Notes under the pieces: generated by a model | Databases searched by the model: none | Told to the model about the DNA's origin: nothing | Seen by the model: the letters and a program-made list of their open reading frames with translations, nothing else | NCBI GenBank assembly: GCA_023052935.1 | Contig: CM041293.1 | Location: 179,848,789-179,912,788, forward strand | Source of the DNA: Piezodorus guildinii | Taxonomy: Eukaryota > Arthropoda > Insecta > Hemiptera > Pentatomidae | Direction: 5' to 3' | Length of the DNA: 64,000 bases | In this document: piece after piece, positions 29,154 through 37,526 of the stretch | Numbering within the stretch: position 1 is the stretch's first letter | Layout: every line of letters begins with the position of its first letter | Position numbers and translations under genes: made by a program

Positions 29154-31285
29154 TTAGAGGAGGTGAATTTAATATCTATACTATTTTAGAGGAGGTGAAT
29201 TTAATATCTATACTATTTTAGAGGAGGTGAATTTAGTATCTATACTATTTTAGAGGAGGTGAATTTAATATCTATACTATTTTAGAGGAGGTGAATTTAA
29301 TATCTATACTATTTTAGAGGAGGTGAATTTAATATCTATACTATTTTAGAGGAGGTGAATTTAATATCTATACTATTTTAGAGGAGGTGAATTTAATATC
29401 TATACTATTTTAGAGGAGGTGAATTTAATATCTATACTATTTTAGAGGAGGTGAATTTAATATCTATACTATTTTAGAGGAGGTGAATTTAATATCTATA
29501 CTATTTTAGAGGAGGTGAATTTAATATCTATACTATTTTAAAGGAGGTGAATTTAATATCTATACTATTTTAGAGGAGTTGAATTTAATATCTATACTAT
29601 TTTAGAGGAGTTGAATTTAATATCTATACTATTTTAGAGGAGGTGAATTTAATATCTATACTATTTTAGAGGAGGTGAATTTAATATCTATACTATTTTA
29701 GAGGAGGTGAATTTAATATCTATACTATTTTAGAGGAGGTGAATTTAATATCTATACTATTTTAGAGGAGGTGAATTTAATATCTATACTATTTTAGAGG
29801 AGGTGAATTTAATATCTATACTATTTTAGAGGAGGTGAATTTAATATCTATACTATTTTAGAGGAGGTGAATTTAATATCTATACTATTTTAGAGGAGGT
29901 GAATTTAATATCTATACTATTTTAGAGGAGGTGAATTTAATATCTATACTATTTTAGAGGAGGTGAATTTAATATCTATACTATTTTAGAGGAGGTGAAT
30001 TTAATATCTATACTATTTTAGAGGAGGTGAATTTAATATCTATACTATTTTAGAGGAGGTGAATTTAATATCTATACTATTTTAGAGGAGGTGAATTTAA
30101 TATCTATACTATTTTAGAGGAGGTGAATTTAATATCTATACTATTTTAGAGGAGGTGAATTTAATATCTATACTATTTTAGAGGAGGTGAATTTAATATC
30201 TATACTATTTTAGAGGAGGTGAATTTAATATCTATACTATTTTAGAGGAGGTGAATTTAATATCTATACTATTTTAGAGGAGGTGAATTTAATATCTATA
30301 CTATTTTAGAGGAGGTGAATTTAATATCTATACTATTTTAGAGGAGGTGAATTTAATATCTATACTATTTTAGAGGAGGTGAATTTAATATCTATACTAT
30401 TTTAGAGGAGTTGAATTTAATATCTATACTATTTTAGAGGAGGTGAATTTAATATCTATACTATTTTAGAGGAGGTGAATTTAATATCTATACTATTTTA
30501 GAGGAGTTGAATTTAATATCTATACTATTTTAGAGGAGGTGAATTTAATATCTATACTATTTTAGAGGAGGTGAATTTAATATCTATACTATTTTAGAGG
30601 AGGTGAATTTAATATCTATACTATTTTAGAGGAGGTGAATTTAATATCTATACTATTTTAGAGGAGGTGAATTTAATATCTATACTATTTTAGAGGAGGT
30701 GAATTTAATATCTATACTATTTTAGAGGAGGTGAATTTAATATCTATACTATTTTAGAGGAGGTGAATTTAATATCTATACTATTTTAGAGGAGGTGAAT
30801 TTAATATCTATACTATTTTAGAGGAGGTGAATTTAATATCTATACTATTTTAGAGGAGTTGAATTTAATATCTATACTATTTTAGAGGAGGTGAATTTAA
30901 TATCTATACTATTTTAGAGGAGGTGAATTTAATATCTATACTATTTTAGAGGAGGTGAATTTAATATCTATACTATTTTAGAGGAGGTGAATTTAATATC
31001 TATACTATTTTAGAGGAGGTGAATTTAATATCTATACTATTTTAGAGGAGGTGAATTTAATATCTATACTATTTTAGAGGAGGTGAATTTAATATCTATA
31101 CTATTTTAGAGGAGGTGAATTTAATATCTATACTATTTTAGAGGAGGTGAATTTAATATCTATACTATTTTAGAGGAGGTGAATTTAATATCTATACTAT
31201 TTTAGAGGAGGTGAATTTAATATCTATACTATTTTAGAGGAGGTGAATTTAATATCTATACTATTTTAGAGGAGGTGAATTTAAA
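29154..31285. repeat. 32-bp minisatellite, about 66 units
   Basis: The unit contains TTTTAGAGGAGGTGAATT and TAATATCTATACTA. The phase is kept without any indel from 29161 to 31273 (2112 = 66 x 32). Nearly all units are identical. A G-to-T change (GAGGAGTTGAAT) recurs in at least five units, and single variants occur at the second unit (TTAGTATC) and near 29541 (AAAGGAGG). With 32 not divisible by 3 and TAG in the unit, no long frame exists. There is no spacer diversity, so this is not a CRISPR array. Length and homogeneity indicate recent expansion. Confidence 0.97.
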
Positions 31286-31394
31286 AAAAAAAATGTTTAC
31301 TCCATTATCTAGAAGTTGGATTCGCATGTGTAACTCTTGACTAGGACATAAAAGATCATTATAGAACGACAAACATTTTTGTATAGAATCAATT

Positions 31395-31570
31395 GTTTTT
31401 TGATGATAGCTTTGAATGCCTATTAAAATATGGAATCATTTTGTTGATATGATTTTTGGCTCTATTGCATATATTATGTAAAAGTTAAGGATTTGTTTAT
31501 TTCTAGTCCTGAATAGTTTATAGACTGGGTCCAAGGGATTGTGTTTTCGTTCATAACAACGTTGTTTTTT
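31395..31570 (+). repeat. Short dispersed repeat, copy 2
   Basis: Longer version of 27528-27645, with about 60 extra bases in the middle (ATGGAATCATTTTGTTG to TAAAAGTTAAGG). Unassigned family. Confidence 0.7.
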
Positions 31571-32310
31571 TTTATAATGTATGGCATTATTTTAAAATTT
31601 CGAGTTCTTAATCTCATATAAAAGTGATAATTTTCTCATCCAAGTTAACAAGGAGCTTCTTTACATTCCCAATCTGTATCTAGATATACCTATCGCCCAC
31701 CTTAAAGGTTTAAACAGCAGTGGCCCTAAGAGATTTTGTAAATGTGCTTTTTTATATTGTAATATTGTAGCCTTAGCAACAGGCAGCTTCTCCATTCAAG
31801 ACCCGAGAGTAAATGGTTCTAGAGCCCTCACGCAGACCAGTGACATAGTTAAAAGAAAAGCACTGACAATCACAACTGGCATGAGCGAGGCAGATGACAA
31901 TATTTTTCAATAAATAAATAAACAAAGAAAAAAATATTTCAATAAAAGATACAAGATATAACAATTTGTCTTAATAAGGGAAACAGTAGCAATGGTTTGA
32001 TACTATGTATGTACAATATTTTAAAAATAAATTATTTAAAGTAAATAAAATAGAGAAATATAAGTTTAATATCAAGGCTAATCAAAACAGAACTAAGATG
32101 AATTTAGTGATGAAATTACTATAAATTTCCGATAAAGCAACGGAACATAAACTGTATTGAAACATAAATCATAAAAATTATTGTCAAGAGAAATCACAAA
32201 GTTCTTTTTAATGTTTATATAAACATTGAAGAAAGTATAAATAAATGTTTTTCAAGACGAAATGAAATGAAACCGCATATATTATATAATATATAATATA
32301 TATGTATATT
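31571..32310. other. Unassigned AT-rich region
   Basis: 31775-31900 is GC-richer (AAGACCCGAGAGTAAATGG, GAGCCCTCACGCAG) and ends in AATAAATAAATAAAC, which may be a LINE 3' tail related to 5880-5960. The TA-rich inverted stretches at 32278-32316 and 32640-32665 bracket the SINE. Confidence 0.4.
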
Positions 32311-32316
32311 ATATAT

Positions 32317-32644
32317 GGGGAGCGGCGTGGTCTAGTGGATAGAGCGCTAGTCTGCTGTGCTCCGGGTCCTGGGTTCGAATCCCGGCTATGGCAGAATATT
32401 ATTTATTCTGTTAATTCAGTCGGGGGGCGACCCTAGGGTATGGAGACCCTCCTGGGGCAGACCCAGCCTCTATAAAGTGGGTACCCAAAATAATTGGGGA
32501 AAACCTGGCGGCTGAGCGTGATTAAGGCCTTATCACCTCATTGCACTGCCGTTGGCCTAGAAACAGTACGAATCTCTATATGTACTGAGCCCAAGACCCT
32601 TCATGGGTTGTAGTGGTACAGGTTTTTTTTTTTTTTTTTTTTAT
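32317..32644 (+). repeat. SINE-A, full length with tRNA-like head
   Basis: The head (about 32319-32394) has an A-box-like GTGGTCTAGTGGATAGAG and a B-box GGTTCGAATCC, and folds like a tRNA D-arm and T-arm, so RNA polymerase III promotion is expected. The body carries GACCCTAGGGTATGGAGACC, GGGGCAGACCCAGCC, AACCTGGCGGCTGAGCG and TTGGCCTAGAAACAGTACG, and the element ends in a T run. Other copies are at 48853 (minus, with head), 34668, 4998 and 53740 (partial). Confidence 0.9.
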
Positions 32645-33103
32645 ATATTATATATAATATATTATTAAGCCCTGTTTCTTTTTTTTCTTATTCGTGAAGT
32701 TTAAAGGGAGTATTTAATTTTCGAACATTCTTTGAAGTTATTCCATATGCATCTTTCCCCTCTCGTATGTTTTTTAAAGGGGCTCTTATTCCATAAGGTG
32801 ATTTCTGAAACCAGAGCAACTCTATAGAAAAAGGTGACATATTAAAAATAAAAATATAATAACCCGACCGAATGAAAAAAATTCAAATAATATTTTCCTT
32901 CCAACGAAAGAGGTCAAATAACCAAGGAAGAGATAAACTCATAAAGAGACCGTCTCCGCTTTTTTTTTTTTTCCCCACAGCTTACACGTGTTGGTCTTAA
33001 TATTTCAACTATATTTTTTACTTCATATGAATCGGATACTTTATTCAAGCAATACAATCAAATAACACGCCAATATAATACGCCTTTTATACCCATTAAA
33101 AAA
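32645..33103. other. Unassigned AT-rich DNA
   Basis: No feature recognised apart from a T run at 32958-32970. Confidence 0.4.
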
Positions 33104-33970
33104 ATATGGTGCGTCCAACACACGACTTTCACTTACCTCCGTTGTTAAAATTAATTTAAGAATTTTTTTTTAAATATTCAGAAATAAATCGTTAAAGAAT
33201 TAATTATTTTGAATTTCAATAGAAACATGTGTTTTTATTAAATAATCTATTATATTTTTACCAAAAAAAAAATCAGTTAGTTATATTGGATCTTCATCAC
33301 TCTTCATTAACCTTTAAAATTCCTTGTATTAGATAATATTTTTTATAAAATCTTTAGCTATCCAACGGTATATTATATTTCTGTATTACTATTCTTGTGT
33401 TCCTCAACTCAAAAATGACATGAAAAAATATATTTGCACTTTTCTCCTTTAGTTGTTTATCAAAGTCACTCAACTTGCATATTTACCCGTTATTTATCAA
33501 TGCTAATAACATGATATTCCAATTTTTTTTAAATCTACAAAATTAAAGTTAGTTTAGAGAAATAAAATTTTAAAAATCGGTATTTAAGCCCTATCAAACT
33601 ATTTCAATCAGCATGAAACCTACATGATGTTAAAGCCAATTAAATTTGACATCGATATAGCGAGTTTAATCAAAATCGTTAGATCTGTTTTTGAGTAAAT
33701 CGTAAAGAGGTGCAAAGTCCATAAAATAATTTTGTAACGTCTCGGGCGTATATTTATCTTAAATATGAAATTTCAGTTTCATATGACTTTTCGTTTTCGC
33801 CCAGGAGTTACCACACACACACACACACACAGACCTTTTTGCGGGACTTGGTCATTTGGACTCAGGGGACCCTAAAACGTATATTTCCGTTGAAAACTGG
33901 AATTCGAAAATTTTCACGATCGTGATACTTTCCCTTACTATATATTTCATATATAGGTAAGTGAAAGTAA
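33104..33970 (-). repeat. Family X repeat, full length (X8)
   Basis: Reads TATGGTGCGTCCAACACACG at the left, a long (AC)n tract at 33812-33830, GCGGGACTTGGTCATTTGG, and ends with the hairpin region CTTTCCCTTACTATATAT...AGGTAAGTGAAAGTA. About 865 bp. Confidence 0.85.
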
Positions 33971-34023
33971 AAAGAAGGTAAAATAAGTTATAATATTGAA
34001 CTGAATTATTTTAAAATAATGTA

Positions 34024-34300
34024 AAGAATGCTTGCCCTCCCATGCTAAAGGTCACGGGTTAAAACCCGCAGGTGGTCCAAGGATTTTTTAATGGGAGTAA
34101 AAAATCCTTAGCTACGCCGTCCTTCGGAGGGGACGTTAAAAGGTGGTCCCGAGCGTGTGCGATGTCAGGTACTCGTTGAAGATCCCTATCCTAATAAAAC
34201 CTGGATAGGCAAAATTTAGGATTCCCACTGTAGCATCGTCCGATTAGCCATAGTAGCATAAAGTGACGTTAAATAAAAAAAATAAAATAAAGAATGATTG
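34024..34300 (+). repeat. SINE-B copy 1
   Basis: tRNA-derived family with B-box-like GGGTTAAAACCCGCAGG. The body carries TTTTTAATGGGAGT, CCGTCCTTCGGAGGGGACG, GATGTCAGGTACTCGTTG and AAAACCTGGATAGGC, and the tail is AAAGTGACGTTAAATAAA. TAAAGAATG occurs at both ends (34020-34028 and about 34288-34296), a likely target duplication. The head is 5'-truncated. Confidence 0.8.
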
Positions 34301-34320
34301 ATTTATCTTAAGTAATTGAA

Positions 34321-34530
34321 GATTATGTTACAATCCGCTTTTCATCAACTTACTAGACAAACGTTCAAAACATCCAGTATATTACCAAAGATTCATTTAC
34401 ATCACTATTATCAGACCTATTTGGACATATGGAATCGAACTTTGGGGCTCTACGAAACCAACTAATTCCTCCCGCATCCAGTCCTTACAATCCAAAATCC
34501 TTATAACACTCAGTAAATAATATAGCATTT
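34321..34530 (+). pseudogene. Jockey LINE fragment
   Basis: Decayed RT C-terminus. It contains LLDKRSK-like coding DNA (TAGACAAACGTTCAAAAC), then RPIWTYGIELWGSTKP-like coding DNA at 34405-34460. It is a parallel copy of the Jockey fragment interrupted by the errantivirus at 35280-43250. It shows what that target looked like before insertion (CCAGTATATTACCAAAG). Confidence 0.75.
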
Positions 34531-34667
34531 TTAATTTTTTTTTTTAGATTTACAACAGCATATATATATCCATATTACTATTTGGAAAAAAAAAATTGCC
34601 TAAAACAAATATTTTGCTCTTCTTCTCTGCTTCTCCTTTCTAAATAAATATTCTCCTTTTTCTCCTC

Positions 34668-34920
34668 GAACCCCGCCTTAGAAAGAATTGTTTATTCTGT
34701 TCTTTCATGCTTTGAGCGACCCTGGGTTATGAAGACCCCTCCCTGAAACATACCTAGACTCTACAAAGTATGTACCCGAAATTAGGGGAAAAAACCCTAG
34801 CGGCTGGCGACTAAGGCCTAATCACCTCCTTGCACGGCCGTTGGCCTAGAAACAGTGCTAATCCGTATAAGTATGGAACCCTAAACACTTTATGGGTTGT
34901 AGAGGTAGGGGTTTTTAGGT
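34668..34920 (+). repeat. SINE-A copy 3, head lost
   Basis: Begins TCGAACCCCGCC (end of the tRNA-like head) and follows the SINE-A body to GGGTTGTAGAGGTAGGGG plus a T run. It is more diverged than copy 1. Confidence 0.8.
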
Positions 34921-35277
34921 TTCTTTTATCCTTTAGTAGGTTATCAAATTTTTTCAACTTGTATATTAAACAATTTATTATCAATACTAACAAAAATATA
35001 AGCTTAGTTTTTTCGAATCTATAAAATTAAAAATACTTAAGAGAAAGAAAAGTTAAAATAACGGCATTAAAGCCCTGTCAGACTGTTTAATCAGAATGAA
35101 ACCTGCATGATATTAATGGCCAATTAATTTTACATCAATGTACCGAGTGTAATCAAAATCGTTGGAGAATTTTTTGAGAAAATCGTAAAAGTAGTAGTCT
35201 GTATTAGTGAAAAATTTGCTATAACATCTCAGGCATATGCAGTTATAAAATATGAAATTTCAGTTTTATAAAATCAT
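34917..35277 (-). repeat. Family X repeat, partial (X9)
   Basis: The central blocks are present (TTAGTAGGTTATCAAATT, AAAGCCCTGTCAGACTG, ATGAAATTTCAGTTTTATA). Both ends are missing. Confidence 0.75.
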
Positions 35278-35365
35278 CACTCAAGACTGAAACGACAAGA
35301 AACTGCTCGAAGATATCGATTACTACAACACTTACTAGACAAACGTTCAAAACTTCCAGTATATA

Positions 35366-35652
35366 ATTTTGGTGTTCGTGCTCGTTATTGTAAAAAAAAA
35401 ATATTTTATTTATTCAAAAGTTACAAAATATCGATAATAACACTTTAAAAGACAATAATGACAATCTTGATAATAACAATATGGCTATACTAGATCTGAC
35501 ATAGATTACGTACCGTAATTACTGCGAGGACTTGAAGAGAGTGATCCCTGGGAGAAGGGACAGGGTATATAAAGGTTAATAGGACTGCTGAATAAGATTC
35601 AAGGAATATGGTGTGATCTGCAGGTGCACTATGGCCTCATGGTGGCGTGACT
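35366..35652 (-). repeat. 3' LTR of errantivirus-type element
   Basis: 287 bp, no difference found against 42561-42847. On the minus strand it holds AATAAATAAAATAT (35402-35418), a polyadenylation signal. A TTTATATA stretch (plus-strand TATATAAAGG near 35569) is a possible promoter TATA region. Confidence 0.95.
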
Positions 35653-35664
35653 CCTCCGTCCTTA
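35653..35664 (-). promoter_or_regulatory. Polypurine tract (minus strand)
   Basis: On the minus strand AAGGACGGAGG abuts the start of the 3' LTR, the expected primer for plus-strand DNA synthesis. One pyrimidine interrupts it. Confidence 0.65.
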
Positions 35665-35692
35665 TGAGAGTGAAGCCCACTGAACTCTAAAT

Positions 35693-37330
35693 TTAAGGAT
35701 TTGGGACGGTTTGTCTATTCTGTAAATATTGAAACCAAGCTCTGGCTCTGCCATCAAAACATTCAGGTGGTTGAGGATGGGTACTTGGATTATCATTTGA
35801 AGGATTAGAACACAGTAATTCCAGTTTACAATACTGACGATAAAGATTATAGCATAAAAGATATAAACATATTACATAAAATATATAAGAAATAAATTGG
35901 GATACAGTTATATCATAAGGTTCTAATTCTTCTATTTCTATATTACTTAAGTCTATTTGTTGTAATTCCTCAAAAGTAAAATTTGTTGATACAATAGTTT
36001 TATTATTAACAGAATGATAGGAAATAAAAGGAATATTTACATTGTCAACATAAGAAAGTGGTACATTTATATTTACAAATTTCTCATTTTCATTAAGATT
36101 AAGGAGGCTAGTAGATGGTAGATGATACATTTGTGTGTTTGTTACACTAGTTGTTACATTGCTAATATTAAAGGTTAAATATTGGTGTAATGTGGGTATA
36201 AGTTTGATTATAGGGTTTGTTCTTATTTCTACAGCTTTACAATCATTTAATTCTATATTCTTACATAATTCTAAAATACATTTGTCCTTAATCTCTATCA
36301 TGTCTTTACAGTAATGATGATTATTGAATTTAATACAATTTCCATTGTAAAACGAATTTTTAAATCTAATGATTAGTTGTTCTTTAATCTTTAGAGTAAT
36401 GACTTTATTATTCCTTGTAACTGGATATGACATAGCATAATAAGTTGTTTTTGGCAATGATTTCAAAGGGATTTTAATAAAATAATAAATTAATCCTGTA
36501 TCTGATAGGGAACAAAATGTGGAGCTAAGTAACCAGTTTAATTCTACATTTTCTGTGATTGGTTCTCCGAACGGTATGTTTAATTGTTCTAGTTCTCTAG
36601 TCGTTAATATGCTTGGATGGGTAATTCCTAATTTACATTGTTCTAAGGAAAATTCTATATCATTTAATTGATTTTCTACTAAATCTAATACGGCTAATAA
36701 ATCATGATACATTAACTTAGTAAGAGCTAAATCTGTAAAATTATTTATTTTTTCTATACTATCCTTATATTTATTTAAAACAATTATTTCTTTATTAAGT
36801 TTAGATGTTAATTCTTTATTTAATCCTAATCTAACATTTTCATTATGCTCTATGTGATACATATTTCTCTCGATTTTATTTAAAATATTATCATACTTTT
36901 CTTTGTCATCGGCGTCCATATTGCCGGTGAGCCAACTAATAGCATTGCCTAGTCCGTTAATTAAACCTCCTTTTGATCGGTTATTCCGATTTATATTTAC
37001 AATATGATTAATTTTTTCTAATATCTTGTTATATTTTTGTTCAATAATATTATGCAAAGTTTTATATTCATTACTAATTGTTAATACGTCAATGCTAATC
37101 TTAAGGGTTTGAATTTCTCTTGTTAAATTTGTAAGATTCTTATAATGTAAAAATGTGTACCAATCTTCAATTATAAAAGATGGATTAATTTGTACGATGG
37201 ATGCTCCTGGTCCGTCAGATAAATCTTGTATTAGCAGGGTCTGTATCTGAACCGTAAGCGCTGCGATCAGAAGATACTTGAAACAATTCGTCGTCGAACT
37301 CAAAGTCATCTTGGCTGACTCCTGTAACAT
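35693..37330 (-). CDS. env: Errantivirus envelope, baculovirus F-like
   Basis: 545 codons from an ATG. A hydrophobic segment at residues about 18-36 is the likely signal peptide. A basic stretch at about 115-120 (RNNRSK) precedes a Gly-rich hydrophobic segment at 121-135, consistent with a furin cleavage site and fusion peptide as in F-type envelopes, followed by an NMD motif. A predicted coiled-coil region follows (130-230). There are many N-glycosylation sites, several Cys, a transmembrane segment at about 480-500 and a short tail. In this family env mediates membrane fusion and is made from a spliced RNA. No splice site was assigned. The ORF is intact. Its 5' end overlaps the acidic frame at 37215-37526. 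Confidence 0.85.
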   Translation of the reverse strand: MLQESAKMTLSSTTNCFKYLLIAALTVQIQTLLIQDLSDGPGASIVQINPSFIIEDWYTFLHYKNLTNLTREIQTLKISIDVLTISNEYKTLHNIIEQKYNKILEKINHIVNINRNNRSKGGLINGLGNAISWLTGNMDADDKEKYDNILNKIERNMYHIEHNENVRLGLNKELTSKLNKEIIVLNKYKDSIEKINNFTDLALTKLMYHDLLAVLDLVENQLNDIEFSLEQCKLGITHPSILTTRELEQLNIPFGEPITENVELNWLLSSTFCSLSDTGLIYYFIKIPLKSLPKTTYYAMSYPVTRNNKVITLKIKEQLIIRFKNSFYNGNCIKFNNHHYCKDMIEIKDKCILELCKNIELNDCKAVEIRTNPIIKLIPTLHQYLTFNISNVTTSVTNTQMYHLPSTSLLNLNENEKFVNINVPLSYVDNVNIPFISYHSVNNKTIVSTNFTFEELQQIDLSNIEIEELEPYDITVSQFISYIFYVICLYLLCYNLYRQYCKLELLCSNPSNDNPSTHPQPPECFDGRARAWFQYLQNRQTVPNP

Positions 37331-37526
37331 TAGACGTTTCTATTTCTTTTATGACATTCTCAATATCTTCATCAGTTATTTCTGGGTTTTTTTTGACTTG
37401 TACTAGGTTTATTATTATTATTATTTGATTTCTTTTTCTTAGTGACCTTTTTCGGTCGTTTGACTTGATCAGGGTGGAGTTTTTTCTTTCTACCTTTATT
37501 TCTATTTTGAAATCTTTTATCAACAT
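37215..37526 (-). other. Acidic overlapping frame between pol and env
   Basis: A 103-codon frame overlaps the last ~50 codons of pol and the first ~38 codons of env. Its second half is strongly acidic (ITDEDIENVIKEIE, QDDFEFDDELF) and ends at 37215. The pol frame stops at 37372 just after an eight-A run (minus strand, 37385-37392), which is shared by both frames. A one-base length difference in that run would append the acidic part to pol. It is either a pol tail, an env leader exon, or chance. There is no independent evidence of expression. Confidence 0.35.

Noticed and set aside
29154..31285. Possible CRISPR array or Shine-Dalgarno series (AGGAGGTGAA repeats)
   Set aside because: There are no spacers, as each 32-bp unit follows directly on the last, and the setting is a eukaryotic genome. 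It is a minisatellite.
32319..32394. Functional tRNA gene
   Set aside because: The cloverleaf is imperfect and the same sequence heads a repeated ~325-bp element, so it is a SINE head.
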